Origin: Natronospirillum operosum | GTDB lineage: Bacteria > Pseudomonadota > Gammaproteobacteria > Pseudomonadales > Natronospirillaceae | NCBI RefSeq assembly: GCF_004768465.1 | Contig: NZ_SRMF01000001.1 | Span: forward strand, 1,093,893-1,157,892 | DNA: 64,000 nt | Direction: 5' to 3' | Part shown: positions 36,462-45,762 of the stretch, piece by piece | How the letters are laid out: each line of letters begins with the position of its first letter | Numbering within the stretch: the first letter of the stretch is position 1 | Notes under the pieces: generated by a model | Told to the model about the DNA's origin: nothing | Databases searched by the model: none | What the model saw: the letters and a program-made list of their open reading frames with translations, nothing else | Translations under genes and position numbers: made by a program

Positions 36462-37340
36462 ATGGCGAGCCTTTTCGTCAACAATCTGACCGTGATCGAC
36501 TTCAGCTATCTGGATGCTGAACGCGGCATTGTGGGAGAAAGCTGGATCGTCGATCTGGAACTGGGCGGCGAACTGAACGCTGAAGGCATGGTGTTCGATT
36601 TCGGCCATGTCAAGAAAGCCATCAAGACCGCGCTCGACAACGGTATGGATCATCGTTTCGTGATTCCCCTGCAACTGGACGGGTTGGAGGTCGAGCAGGG
36701 TCCCGAGTACAGCCGCATCCGGCGCCTCGCCGCAGATGGCAGCCTGATGCTGGATTACCGGGCTCCCAACCAGGCCTTCTACTGGCTGCAGGCCACAGCG
36801 GTTACGCCGCAGACTGCCCTGCGGGACCTGCAACAGCAGGTCCGGGCAGTGGTGCCAGCCAATGTACAGCAGATCAAGCTGTCACTGCGTACCGAAGACC
36901 ATCAGGACGCCTATTATCACTATTCGCACGGGCTCAAGAAGCACGACGGCGACTGCCAGCGTATGGTCCACGGTCACCGCTCCCGCCTGATCATCGAGCA
37001 GGATGGCCGTCGTCAGCCGGAACTTGAACAGCAGTTCGCCAGGCACTGGCAGGATATCTACCTGATCACCCGCGAGGATATCCGGCAGGAAATCAAGGTG
37101 CTGGACACCCCATGTTATGCTATGAGCTATGAGGCCGCGCAGGGCCATTTTGAGCTGACCCTGCCGGTGACGCGCTGCGATGTGCTGGACACGGATACCA
37201 CGGTGGAGCTGATTGCCCAGCACCTTGTGCACCGCCTGAGCGCCAGGGCACCTGACAGCCACTGGTGTGTGCGCGCCTTTGAAGGCGTCAACAAGGGTGC
37301 CATCGCCGCTCATCCGGCGGCCACAGCTCAGGCCCTCTGA
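36462..37340 (+). CDS. Two-domain 6-pyruvoyltetrahydropterin synthase-like protein
   Basis: The 292-residue protein consists of two QueD/PTPS-like T-fold halves. The C-terminal half keeps zinc-type histidines at 156, 170 and 172 (VHGHRSRL), the nearby Cys165 and a late Glu274 (FEGVNKGA). The N-terminal half lacks the HGH pair (VGESW in its place) but keeps GMVFDFGH at 42-49 and DH at 63-64, motifs that a normal QueD carries in one domain. It may be a 6-carboxytetrahydropterin synthase variant for queuosine, or another pterin enzyme. No other queuosine or folate gene is adjacent. Confidence 0.7.
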   Translation: MASLFVNNLTVIDFSYLDAERGIVGESWIVDLELGGELNAEGMVFDFGHVKKAIKTALDNGMDHRFVIPLQLDGLEVEQGPEYSRIRRLAADGSLMLDYRAPNQAFYWLQATAVTPQTALRDLQQQVRAVVPANVQQIKLSLRTEDHQDAYYHYSHGLKKHDGDCQRMVHGHRSRLIIEQDGRRQPELEQQFARHWQDIYLITREDIRQEIKVLDTPCYAMSYEAAQGHFELTLPVTRCDVLDTDTTVELIAQHLVHRLSARAPDSHWCVRAFEGVNKGAIAAHPAATAQAL

Positions 37341-37390
37341 ACCCGAGCCAGCCACAGACAGAAGTCAGTCATTTGCAAACAGGACACTGC

Positions 37391-38803
37391 ATGTCGATCC
37401 AGATATACAACTCTCTGCACAATCGCAAGGAACCCTTCCAGCCCCTGGACCCGGAGCGTGTGACCCTCTATGTCTGTGGCCCGACCGTGTACAACTACGT
37501 GCATATCGGCAATGCCCGGCCGGCGGTTGTGTTCGATACCTTTGCCCGCGTATTGCGCCTGTTCTATGCGCGCGTGGACTACGCCCGCAACATCACGGAT
37601 ATCGACGACAAGATCAACAAGGCGGCCCATGAAGCCGGCGAGGATATCGGCACCTACTCGCGTCGCTTCACCGCGGCCTACCATGAGGACATGGCCGCGC
37701 TGCACAACCTGCCGCCCACGATAGAGCCGCTGGCAACGGACCATCTGGACGTCATGCAGGAACTGATCGGCAATCTGATTCGGCGGGGCTTCGCCTATGA
37801 ATCGGCAGGCCATGTGCTGTTTCGGGTCGAGGCCATGTCGGACTACGGGCGCCTGTCCAAGCGCCGCACCGAAGACATGATCGCCGGCGCCCGCGTGGAA
37901 GTGGCCGACTACAAGGAAAGCCCCATGGACTTTGTGCTGTGGAAGCCTTCCACGGAAGCCCATGAACCCGGCTGGGACAGCCCCTGGGGCTACGGACGGC
38001 CGGGCTGGCACATCGAGTGCACGGCCATGATCAACCGACATCTGGGGCCCACCATCGATATTCACGGCGGCGGTCATGACCTGATGTTCCCGCACCATGA
38101 AAACGAAGTGGCCCAGGGCACCTGCTGCCATGACGAGCCGGAAGACTATGTGCGCTACTGGATGCACAACGGCATGATCAATGTCGAGGGCGAGAAGATG
38201 TCCAAATCACTGGGCAACTTCATTACCGTGCGTGATCTGCTGACCCGCTATCCCGGCGAGCAGTTGCGCGTGGCCCTGCTGTCGGCCCAGTACCGCTCGG
38301 TCCTCAACTGGTCCGATGACCTGCTGGCGCAGGCCCGGCAGACTCTGGATCGATTCTATGGCGCCCTGCGCGACACCCAGAGCCTGCCGGCAGCGGATCT
38401 GAGTCCGGCCGAGCTGCGCGACAGCCCGGTGGTGCGCGCCCTGTGCGATGACCTGAACACGCCCCAGGCGCTGGCTGAACTGCATCAGTTGACGCACCGC
38501 ATGTATCAGACCGGTGCTGCTGATGCAGAGCGCGCCAGGGCCCGTGCCGAGCTGCTGCAGGGGGCCCGCTTGCTGGGCCTGCTGAACCACAGCCCGGAGC
38601 ACTGGTTCAAGGTACTGGCCGGCACTGCCAGCAGTGGCAATCAGGCGCTGACGCCGGAGCAGATCGAGCAGGCCCTGGAAGACCGCAAGGCGGCCAAGAA
38701 GGCGCGGGATTTTGCCCGCGCCGATGCCATCCGGGAAGAACTGGATGCGGCCGGGGTGGAAATACAGGACACCCGTGAAGGCACACGCTGGCAGTGGAAA
38801 TGA
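37391..38803 (+). CDS. cysS: Cysteinyl-tRNA synthetase
   Basis: CysS charges tRNA-Cys with cysteine. The product of 470 residues has the HIGH-type motif YVHIGNARP, the zinc ligands CGPTVY and WHIECTAM, and the KMSKS motif EKMSKSLGN, in the correct order and spacing. The ATG at 37391 is the natural start; a TTG upstream at 37373 is open but not family-like. It lies 28 bases ahead of yidD. Confidence 0.96.
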   Translation: MSIQIYNSLHNRKEPFQPLDPERVTLYVCGPTVYNYVHIGNARPAVVFDTFARVLRLFYARVDYARNITDIDDKINKAAHEAGEDIGTYSRRFTAAYHEDMAALHNLPPTIEPLATDHLDVMQELIGNLIRRGFAYESAGHVLFRVEAMSDYGRLSKRRTEDMIAGARVEVADYKESPMDFVLWKPSTEAHEPGWDSPWGYGRPGWHIECTAMINRHLGPTIDIHGGGHDLMFPHHENEVAQGTCCHDEPEDYVRYWMHNGMINVEGEKMSKSLGNFITVRDLLTRYPGEQLRVALLSAQYRSVLNWSDDLLAQARQTLDRFYGALRDTQSLPAADLSPAELRDSPVVRALCDDLNTPQALAELHQLTHRMYQTGAADAERARARAELLQGARLLGLLNHSPEHWFKVLAGTASSGNQALTPEQIEQALEDRKAAKKARDFARADAIREELDAAGVEIQDTREGTRWQWK

Positions 38804-38831
38804 ACCCGGACATCAGCAGCGGAAATCGATC

Positions 38832-39143
38832 ATGATCAAGCGTCTACTGTTACTGTTGATTCGCGGCTATCAGCGCTTTATCAGCCCGTTTACGCCGCCC
38901 CGCTGCCGCTTCTACCCGACCTGTTCGCAATACGCGGTGGAAGCCCTGGAAACCCATGGCGCCCTCAAGGGGTCATGGCTGGCGGCCAAGCGTGTGGTCA
39001 AATGTCATCCGCTGCACCCGGGCGGCATTGATCTGGTGCCCGGCACCAGCCGTAAGGAACCACAGCAGGATACAACCGAACCAGCCGGGACATCCGAGGA
39101 CAGTCCGGATACGACCAAACAGAGAGAACATCGACATGATTGA
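38832..39143 (+). CDS. yidD: Membrane protein insertion efficiency factor YidD
   Basis: YidD is a small amphipathic protein that helps the YidC insertase. The N-terminal about 70 residues match the family ([20 protein letters not shown], then [18 protein letters not shown] and [11 protein letters not shown]). The 103-residue product has a Ser/Thr/Asp-rich tail that most YidD proteins lack. yidD normally lies between rnpA and yidC near oriC; here it follows cysS. Its end overlaps the Trm112-like gene by 8 bases. Confidence 0.92.
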   Translation: MIKRLLLLLIRGYQRFISPFTPPRCRFYPTCSQYAVEALETHGALKGSWLAAKRVVKCHPLHPGGIDLVPGTSRKEPQQDTTEPAGTSEDSPDTTKQREHRHD

Positions 39144-39339
39144 CGCCCAGTTGCTGCATATCCTGGCCTGCCCGGTGACCAAGGCGCAGGTCTATCTGAG
39201 TGAAGACAAGACCGAACTGGTCTGCCTGGCCAGTCGCCTGGCTTATCCGATTCGGGATGACATCCCCGTCATGCTGGAAGAAGAGGCCCGCCCCATCGAA
39301 CAGGCGGAATACGACCGGCTGCACAAGAAATATCGGTGA
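39136..39339 (+). CDS. ycaR: Trm112-family small protein (YcaR type)
   Basis: This 67-residue protein has the pattern [36 protein letters not shown] of the Trm112/UPF0434 group, a small zinc-ribbon-like fold. Bacterial members are of unsettled function and are often near lpxK and kdsB; here those genes are absent. In this copy the second CxxC pair is not clear, so metal binding may differ. The start overlaps yidD. Confidence 0.87.
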   Translation: MIDAQLLHILACPVTKAQVYLSEDKTELVCLASRLAYPIRDDIPVMLEEEARPIEQAEYDRLHKKYR

Positions 39340-39342
39340 TAC

Positions 39343-39705
39343 ATGAAAGCACTGTTACTGGTTGCGCACGGCAGCCGGCTGCAAAGCAGCAATGAAGAAT
39401 TCGACGCCCTGGCTGGGCGCGTCAGGGCCACTGTCGGCAACGATTATGATCAGGTCGCCACGGCTTTTCTGGAATTGACCGAACCCGGCATCGACACCAC
39501 GCTCGAACGGCTGGTGGCCGAAGGTGCAGTGTACATCCGGGTTCTGCCCTGCTTTCTGCTGGCCGGCACCCATGTGCGCAACGATCTGCCGCGTCTGGTG
39601 CAGGCCGTCCGTGCACAGCACCCCGAAGTCCGGATCGACCTGTTGTCGCATCTGGCCGCCGATACCGGCTTTGTGGATTATCTGACCGGTCTCTGCAGGC
39701 CCTGA
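39343..39705 (+). CDS. CbiX/SirB-type chelatase-like protein (single domain)
   Basis: The 120-residue product is a single CbiX domain: LLLVAHGSRLQSSNEEF, with the metal-binding His, near the N-terminus and LPCFLLAGTHVRNDLP near residue 75. Such short chelatases (CbiXS, SirB) insert Co or Fe into sirohydrochlorin, or pair as dimers. No cobalamin or sirohaem genes adjoin, so the substrate is uncertain. It starts 3 bases after the Trm112-like gene and closes the cysS cluster. Confidence 0.82.
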   Translation: MKALLLVAHGSRLQSSNEEFDALAGRVRATVGNDYDQVATAFLELTEPGIDTTLERLVAEGAVYIRVLPCFLLAGTHVRNDLPRLVQAVRAQHPEVRIDLLSHLAADTGFVDYLTGLCRP

Positions 39706-39782
39706 GCCCTGCTCACGCATTCGGGCCAAAGCACCATGCGTGGCCAAGGGCCACCGCCTGCAGGTTTTTGCGTGGCCAGCGC

Positions 39783-41750
39783 TCAGCCGGCAATCTCCAA
39801 CTGGATATTGCGCTGTTCCAGATCAACACTCTGCACCTTGACCTGAACCGGCATTTCCAGGCGGAACACGCCTCGCCCGGTATGATGCTCCTGCAGCACC
39901 GGGTCAAATTCCGCCTCCCGATCCCGCCAGCCCTTGACGTTGACAAAGCCACTGATGCCAAGGCCATCGAGTTGTACTGAAAAGCCGTTCGGCGTGACAT
40001 GCTGAATGCTGCCCGCCAGCACTTCACCTTCACGCGGCTTCAGGTAGATGGTTTTCAGCCAGTGCTCGGTAAAGTTGGCAATGGCTCGCTGAGTGGACTG
40101 CCCCGCCTGCAGCAACTCCAGTTGCTCCGCACCCAGTTCGGGCACGGACTGGCCCCGCCACAGCGCCTTTAGCTGGCGGTGCAACATCAGGTCCAGATAC
40201 TTACGGATCGGGGAGGTCACCGTGGTGTAGTGACTGAAACCCAGCCCCCAGTGCGGACGCGGCCTGGTGCCCAGCTCGGTACGCCGATAGAACTTGCTCA
40301 ACAGCCGGTCCAGCGGCAAGTCCTGGCGCGCACGGGCTTCCTGCAGCACCGGTAGCATGGTGCTGAACTCGGTCAGGTCCTGCGGCGCGCTGCCCAGTGT
40401 CTTTTCCAGCAGCGCACGCACGGTCTCCTGCTGATCGTCCCGGAAGCCGTCGTGGCAGAGGAAGAGCCCCACACCCTGCTCTGCCAGATAACGCGCCGCC
40501 AGATGGTTGGAGAGCAGCATGACTTCTTCCACCATCTGCTGGGCCCGGTTGCGGGCTTCCTCTTCGATCGCACTCACATGCCCCCGCTCGTCGAGGTGCA
40601 GACGGTAATCCGGCCGTTCCGGCATCACCATGCAGCGCTGCTGACGGAAATCACTGAGCCGTGCGGTCAGGCGATCCAGCGCCTGCAATCCGGCCAGCAG
40701 GTCGTCTGCGGACAGCGACACCTCGCCGTCCGGCGCCGGCAGCACCTCGGTGTCGATGACCTGCCCTGCAGCCAGCCAGGCACTGACAGCGGTATAATTC
40801 AGTTTGGCCCGAGAACGGATGCGGGCAAAACTGAAGCGCGTATCGGACGCCGCCCCCGAGGCCTTGTCGACTCGGGTCTGCAGCAGCAGCGCCGGGCGCT
40901 CCACGCCGGCCTGCAGCGCACACAGGTCCACGGCGACCTCCGGTGGCAGCATGTGCAGTGTTTCACCGGGCAGATAACTGCTGCTGTGGCGGCGCAGTGC
41001 TTCCTGATCCAGTGCACTGCCCGGCGCCACAAACAGGCTGGGGTCTGCAATGGCTATACTGAGCTGCCAGTGATCATCAGCTTCGGCGACACAGACGGCA
41101 TCATCCATATCCTGCGTCTGACGACCATCTATGGTAACCAGAGGCAGGTCGGTCGCATCTTCGTAATCGTCCTGGGCCGCCAGCATTGCTGCCGGGTCCA
41201 GCGCTGCCACTTCACGCTGCACTGCTGCCGGAAACTCGGCACCGGCATCAAAGCGGGCCTTGGCCACCAGATGCTCGATGAAGGGGGTATCATCATCACC
41301 CAGTATGGCATCGACACGCGCCAGTGCGCGGCCGTCTTCATAGGGGTGGCGTTTCAGTGTGCAGCGGATCCAACTGCCCACAGGGGCCGTCTCGGCACCC
41401 TTGTGGACCAGTGCGACCCAGCGATTGAACCCATGCAGATCGGGCTTTACCCATTTGCGCCCGTTCTTTTCCACCAGCCTGCCGACAAACTGTTGCAGAC
41501 TGGAATCGAGCAGTTGCTCCGGCTGCGCCTGCGAGCGGCCATCCTGCTCCACCAGGCTGAATTCGATCTGGTCACCGGGCAGCAGCTTTTTCATGGCCTC
41601 CGGGTTCAGAAAATGACTGTCCCCTTCTTCGGTGACCACAAAGCCGTAGCGGTTCTGGGTTCCTCGAACCCGGCCCGACAGCAGCACCTTGGCTTCATCA
41701 AACTGGTTTTTCAGCGCCGCGAGCTGCGACAACGCGTTGGGATCAAGCAT
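39783..41750 (-). CDS. RNase II-family 3'-5' exoribonuclease
   Basis: The product of 655 residues has N-terminal OB-fold RNA-binding segments, a central RNB catalytic domain and a C-terminal S1-like domain. All four acidic catalytic residues are present in LVTIDGRQTQDMDDAVCV. The length is close to RNase II and shorter than most RNase R. It should degrade RNA to small oligonucleotides from the 3' end. The ATG at 41750 follows a perfect TATAAT box; the open frame extends a little further but without motif support. It is downstream of, and not coupled to, livM. Confidence 0.88.
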   Translation of the reverse strand: MLDPNALSQLAALKNQFDEAKVLLSGRVRGTQNRYGFVVTEEGDSHFLNPEAMKKLLPGDQIEFSLVEQDGRSQAQPEQLLDSSLQQFVGRLVEKNGRKWVKPDLHGFNRWVALVHKGAETAPVGSWIRCTLKRHPYEDGRALARVDAILGDDDTPFIEHLVAKARFDAGAEFPAAVQREVAALDPAAMLAAQDDYEDATDLPLVTIDGRQTQDMDDAVCVAEADDHWQLSIAIADPSLFVAPGSALDQEALRRHSSSYLPGETLHMLPPEVAVDLCALQAGVERPALLLQTRVDKASGAASDTRFSFARIRSRAKLNYTAVSAWLAAGQVIDTEVLPAPDGEVSLSADDLLAGLQALDRLTARLSDFRQQRCMVMPERPDYRLHLDERGHVSAIEEEARNRAQQMVEEVMLLSNHLAARYLAEQGVGLFLCHDGFRDDQQETVRALLEKTLGSAPQDLTEFSTMLPVLQEARARQDLPLDRLLSKFYRRTELGTRPRPHWGLGFSHYTTVTSPIRKYLDLMLHRQLKALWRGQSVPELGAEQLELLQAGQSTQRAIANFTEHWLKTIYLKPREGEVLAGSIQHVTPNGFSVQLDGLGISGFVNVKGWRDREAEFDPVLQEHHTGRGVFRLEMPVQVKVQSVDLEQRNIQLEIAG

Positions 41751-41795
41751 GCAGAGAGGGCTCGTGTACAGTGGGAAATGGCAGAATGCGGCGCC

Positions 41796-41801
41796 ATTAT
41801 A
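41796..41801 (-). promoter_or_regulatory. TATAAT minus 10 box of the RNase II-family gene
   Basis: A perfect TATAAT is found on the minus strand about 45 bases ahead of the start codon. No clear minus 35 element is seen at the right distance. Confidence 0.5.
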
Positions 41802-41817
41802 CCGATTTGCAGCAGCC

Positions 41818-41858
41818 GGGAACACCGTTGGGCGCAGGCTGGCCCAACGGTTGTTCCC
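41818..41858 (-). terminator. Strong hairpin after livM
   Basis: A 16-base arm starting GGGAACACCG pairs with a 17-base arm ending TTGTTCCC with only one bulged base and an 8-base loop. It directly follows livM and precedes the RNase gene promoter. No T run follows on the minus strand, so it may work with Rho or protect the 3' end. Confidence 0.6.
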
Positions 41859-41868
41859 GCAGCGGCGA

Positions 41869-43182
41869 TCAACTGCTGTGCTTCGAGCGTTCGGGGATCA
41901 GACCGCTGGGGGCAAAGCGCAGCACCGTGAGCAGAATCAGCCCCATCAACACATAACGCATATAAACGGCGCCGGAAATCAAATGGTTGCGCAGCCAGTT
42001 GTCCTCGCTCATGGCCATGGTCACATTGGCCATGAACCAGTGGCCGAAGGGTTCGGACTGAACCCACACGAACCAGATGATGAAGCCGCCCAACACCGCG
42101 CCCCAGTTGTTGCCGGAACCGCCAAGAATGACCATGACCCAGATCAGGAAGGTATAGCGCAGCGGTATATAGGTAGTCGGCGTCAACTGGCCGTCCAGCG
42201 TGGTCAGCATGGCGCCGGCCACACCGACCACCGCACAGCCCAGCACGAACACCTGCAGATGCCGATGGGTGACATTCTTGCCCATGGCCGCTGCCGCGTC
42301 ACGGTTGTCGCGGATGGCTCGCATCATCCGCCCCCAGGGCGACTTCAGGGCACGTTCCGAGAACCAGAAGATGGTGACCAGGACGATCAGGAACAATACG
42401 ACGTAGATCACCTTCAGCGCCAGCGCGATCGCGGCCCGGGTTTCATCCATGCCAAAGAAGTCGTTTATGCTGACAAACCAGTGGGCCAGCATGACCTCCG
42501 TCTGCGGCGGCGCGGGGCGTGGCAGGCCGGTCACATTCTTGACGCCGCGGGTCAGCCAGTCTTCATACTTCAGGATGGCGATGATGATCTCGGCAATGCC
42601 CAGCGTGGCAATGGCCAGATAATCGGCCCGCAGGCCCAGCGCTACCTTGCCGATCAGCCAGGCTGCGCCGGCGGCAACCAGGCCGCCCAGCACCCAGGAG
42701 ATGATGATCGGCAGGCCCAGACCGCCGAGGAAGCCAGTTTCCCCCGGGTTTACCGCTTCTATCCGATCGACTGCCGGCAGGTAGAACACCCGGATCAGGA
42801 AGAAACCGGCAATGATGAGTACCACCGTGGTCAGCGTCTTGTATTGCGCCGGCACCTTGCGACGAGCCACCATCACGGCAGCAACCGTGGCAAGCAGCAG
42901 CAGCAGGGAAAGCATGATGCCACTGCCACCGGCGGCCCAGGCCTCCGGCACGGGAGGGTAGGACACCAGCATGGCGGTAAGCCCGCCCAGGGCCGTGAAC
43001 CCCATCACCCCGAAATTGAGCAGGCCGCCGTAGCCCCACTGGATATTGACCCCCAAAGCCATGATTGCGGAAATCATGCACATCATGAGTATGCCGAAGG
43101 CGACATTCCAGCTCTGAAAGATGCCGGTGCCAATCAGGACCACGGCCATAATTGCGAAATAAAGTGCGCCCCGTGATGTCAT
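41869..43182 (-). CDS. livM: Branched-chain amino acid ABC transporter permease LivM
   Basis: LivM forms half of the membrane channel of a high-affinity uptake system. The 437-residue protein has about ten predicted helices and the family segments GYGGLLNFGVMGFTALGG and ALRDNRDAAAAMGKNV-like (AIRDNRDAAAAMGKNV), the EAA-type loop. The central part has longer loops than in E. coli LivM. The gene overlaps livH by 4 bases. Substrate could be branched-chain or another amino acid. Confidence 0.9.
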   Translation of the reverse strand: MTSRGALYFAIMAVVLIGTGIFQSWNVAFGILMMCMISAIMALGVNIQWGYGGLLNFGVMGFTALGGLTAMLVSYPPVPEAWAAGGSGIMLSLLLLLATVAAVMVARRKVPAQYKTLTTVVLIIAGFFLIRVFYLPAVDRIEAVNPGETGFLGGLGLPIIISWVLGGLVAAGAAWLIGKVALGLRADYLAIATLGIAEIIIAILKYEDWLTRGVKNVTGLPRPAPPQTEVMLAHWFVSINDFFGMDETRAAIALALKVIYVVLFLIVLVTIFWFSERALKSPWGRMMRAIRDNRDAAAAMGKNVTHRHLQVFVLGCAVVGVAGAMLTTLDGQLTPTTYIPLRYTFLIWVMVILGGSGNNWGAVLGGFIIWFVWVQSEPFGHWFMANVTMAMSEDNWLRNHLISGAVYMRYVLMGLILLTVLRFAPSGLIPERSKHSS

Positions 43183-44195
43183 CGTTCAATCACCTTACCG
43201 CGAATAATCCCGGTTGGCCGCACCAGCAGCACAACCACCAGAATGATGAAGGAAACCGCGAATTTATAGTTGGTCGACATCAACTGCAGCATTGAGTCGG
43301 GTACCCAGTCAGCCGGACCCAGCAAGCCCACAACCTGGCGGAAGGCATAGGTCACCATGACCTCCGAATAGGCCACCACGAAGGCACCCAGAATGGCGCC
43401 CACGGGCTGGCCAATGCCGCCGAGAATAGTTGCAGCAAAGATGGGCAACAGCATCTGCAGGAATATGAAGGGCTGATAAACCTTGTCCAGCCCGTACAGC
43501 GTGGCTGCGGTAGCTGCCAGTGCGGCTGTGATCATCCAGGCAATCATGACCACGCGATCCGGGTTGATGCCGGACAGCAGTGACAGGTCCTCATTGTCTG
43601 AATAGGCGCGCATGGCCTTGCCGGACTTGGTCTTCTGCAGGAACCAGAACAAGGCAGCCATCACAACCAGTGCAACGACGAAGGTGATCACCTGCGTCTG
43701 ACGAATGGCAATGCCCTGACTCAGGCCGGTGAGTTCACGAAACTCGAACGCAGAAATCAGGAAACGCTCGCCATCTGCAAAATGCTGATGCTGAGGTCCG
43801 ATAATAAAGCGAATCAGGCCCGCCAGCAGAAACATCAACCCGATTGATGCCATGGCGAAAGTAATGGGGCTGGCCCGATTGTGCCGGTAGAACCGGTACA
43901 CAAAGCGATCCGAGAGCAGTGCCACAGTGATCGCCGCCAGAATGCCTACGGGCAGGGCCAGCAGAGCCGTTGGCAGCGGGTGGATGCTTACGCCCATTCC
44001 CTGCAGACCCCAGGTGGCCAGAATGGTTGCCATGGCACCGAATGACATCAACTCGCCATGGGCAAAATTGGCAAAACGCAGAATACCGAATATCAGCGTT
44101 ACGCCCAGAGCACCCAGAGCCAGTTGCGCACCATAAGCCGTGGCCGGAATGAGTACAAAATTCGCAAACATTGCGAATGCATTCAGGATGTCCAT
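43179..44195 (-). CDS. livH: Branched-chain amino acid ABC transporter permease LivH
   Basis: This 338-residue inner-membrane protein is the LivH partner permease. It has about eight helices, the LFGILRFANFAHGELMSFGA signature (quoted as LRFANFAHGELMSFGA) and MRAYSDNEDLSLLSGINPD, the typical loop that contacts the ATPase. It begins immediately where livF ends and overlaps livM. Together with livM it forms the channel. Confidence 0.9.
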   Translation of the reverse strand: MDILNAFAMFANFVLIPATAYGAQLALGALGVTLIFGILRFANFAHGELMSFGAMATILATWGLQGMGVSIHPLPTALLALPVGILAAITVALLSDRFVYRFYRHNRASPITFAMASIGLMFLLAGLIRFIIGPQHQHFADGERFLISAFEFRELTGLSQGIAIRQTQVITFVVALVVMAALFWFLQKTKSGKAMRAYSDNEDLSLLSGINPDRVVMIAWMITAALAATAATLYGLDKVYQPFIFLQMLLPIFAATILGGIGQPVGAILGAFVVAYSEVMVTYAFRQVVGLLGPADWVPDSMLQLMSTNYKFAVSFIILVVVLLVRPTGIIRGKVIER

Positions 44196-44900
44196 CTACC
44201 CCCCCAGGAAAGAGCGCCGAACTTCGGCATTGGCCAGCAGTGCTTCGCCGGTATCGGTAAAACGGTTCTGGCCCTGCACCAGCACAAACCCCTGGTCGGC
44301 AATTTCCAGTGCCTGACGGGCATTCTGTTCAACCATGAGAATGGCGATACCGGTTCGGGCCACTTCGATGATGCGATCGAAAAGATCGTCCATGACGATG
44401 GGTGACACACCAGCCGTTGGCTCATCCAGCATCAGCAGCTTGGGCTGTGTCATCAGCGCCCGGCCGACTGCGACCTGCTGGCGCTGCCCACCAGACAGCT
44501 CACCTGCAAGCTGGTAGCGTTTTTCATACAGGACGGGAAAGAGTTCGTAGACCTGCTCCATGGTTGGCGCGATGTTGTCCTCCCGAATGAAGGCACCCAT
44601 TTCCAGGTTTTCCTGCACTGTCATCAAGACAAAGACATTCCTGTTCTGTGGCACCATGGCCATGCCTTTCGGCACTCGGTCCTGAGGTGGCAGATGCGTT
44701 ATGTCCTGACCATCCAGCAGCACGGAACCCTCGGTGAGATTCAGCATGCCGAAAATCGCCTTCATCGCGGTTGATTTGCCGGCGCCATTGGGGCCCACGA
44801 CCACGGCAACCTCGCCGCGCTCCACCGTAATGGAGCAGTCCTCGATGATATTGGCCCCGCCGTAGCCACAGGTCATGTGGGTTGCTGCCAGATAGCTCAT
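44196..44900 (-). CDS. livF: Branched-chain amino acid ABC transporter ATPase LivF
   Basis: LivF is one of two ATPases of the Liv transporter. The 234-residue protein has a Walker A GPNGAGKST, a signature LSGGQRQQ, a Walker B LLMLDEP and the H-loop area typical of LivF. The frame overlaps the livG end by 4 bases, so translation is coupled. The stop codon abuts the livH start. Confidence 0.93.
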   Translation of the reverse strand: MSYLAATHMTCGYGGANIIEDCSITVERGEVAVVVGPNGAGKSTAMKAIFGMLNLTEGSVLLDGQDITHLPPQDRVPKGMAMVPQNRNVFVLMTVQENLEMGAFIREDNIAPTMEQVYELFPVLYEKRYQLAGELSGGQRQQVAVGRALMTQPKLLMLDEPTAGVSPIVMDDLFDRIIEVARTGIAILMVEQNARQALEIADQGFVLVQGQNRFTDTGEALLANAEVRRSFLGG

Positions 44901-45685
44901 GCGGTGGACTCCTTTTTGCGTCGGCGTTTGCCACCCACGCCAAGATAAGCCTCGATCACCTCTTCGTTGTTCTTCACCTCTTCCACCGTGCCCTGGGTGA
45001 GCACCCGACCCTCTGCCATGACAATAACCGGATCACACAGACGACCGATAAAATCCATGTCGTGCTCGATCATGCAGAAGGTATAGCCGCGCTCCTGGTT
45101 GAGGCGCTGAATCGAGGTGCCGATGGTTTGCAACAGGGTCCGATTCACACCGGCGCCCACTTCATCCAGAAAGACAATCTTGGGATCGACCATCATGGTG
45201 CGACCAAGTTCCAACAGCTTCTTCTGCCCGCCGGACAGGTTGCCTGCAACCTCGTTTTCCAGATGTGAAATCTCGAGAAAATCGGCCACTTCACGAGCCT
45301 TTTCATATACCTGCCGCTCCACTTCCAGTACATGCCGGAAGTTGAACCAGCTGTTGCGCAGGTCCTCTCCTGGCTGATCAGCAGGCACCATCATCAGGTT
45401 TTCCAGCACGGTCAGCGAAGAAAACTCGTGCGCAATCTGAAAGGTCCGCAGCATGCCCTTGGCGAAGAGCTCATGCGGTTCCAGCCCGGTAACATCCTCA
45501 CCATTGAGAAATACCGACCCGGATGTAGGCTTGTGCACGCCAGCGACAATATTGAACAGCGTCGTCTTGCCCGCACCATTGGGGCCGATCAGCCCGGTGA
45601 TGGTGCCTTCCTCGATAGTCAGGGAAACATTGTCAACTGCGTGAATGCCGCCGAAGTGCTTCGACAGATTCTGTACCGAAATCAT
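44897..45685 (-). CDS. livG: Branched-chain amino acid ABC transporter ATPase LivG
   Basis: LivG is the second ATPase. The 262-residue protein has a Walker A GPNGAGKTT, signature LSGGQKK and Walker B KIVFLDEVGAG, with the Pro usual in LDEP replaced by Val. The GGAGG ribosome binding site lies partly in the outer stem of the hairpin that follows livK. A basic tail GGKRRRKKE ends the protein. Confidence 0.93.
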   Translation of the reverse strand: MISVQNLSKHFGGIHAVDNVSLTIEEGTITGLIGPNGAGKTTLFNIVAGVHKPTSGSVFLNGEDVTGLEPHELFAKGMLRTFQIAHEFSSLTVLENLMMVPADQPGEDLRNSWFNFRHVLEVERQVYEKAREVADFLEISHLENEVAGNLSGGQKKLLELGRTMMVDPKIVFLDEVGAGVNRTLLQTIGTSIQRLNQERGYTFCMIEHDMDFIGRLCDPVIVMAEGRVLTQGTVEEVKNNEEVIEAYLGVGGKRRRKKESTA

Positions 45686-45693
45686 TCATACCT

Positions 45694-45758
45694 CCGCGAG
45701 AATAGAATCGATCAGGGAGGAGCCCTGATCGATTCACTGCGTTGTTGTCGACTCGCGG
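45694..45758 (-). promoter_or_regulatory. Long hairpin between livK and livG
   Basis: GAATCGATCAGGG (45705-45717) and its exact complement (45723-45735) form a perfect 13-bp stem with a 5-base loop. An outer 7-bp stem CCGCGAG/CTCGCGG (45694-45700 with 45752-45758) extends it. The livG Shine-Dalgarno begins in the outer stem. Such hairpins often raise the level of the binding protein over the membrane parts. Confidence 0.7.
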
Positions 45759-45762
45759 AATT

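Noticed and set aside
40452-41930. A 492-codon plus-strand open frame opposite the RNase II-family gene
   Set aside because: The RNase is supported by its four catalytic aspartates; the opposite frame is a shadow rich in His, Gln and Arg.
41689-43176. A 495-codon plus-strand open frame opposite livM
   Set aside because: livM has clear membrane helices and operon overlaps on the minus strand. The plus frame is a shadow rich in His, Gln and Asp.
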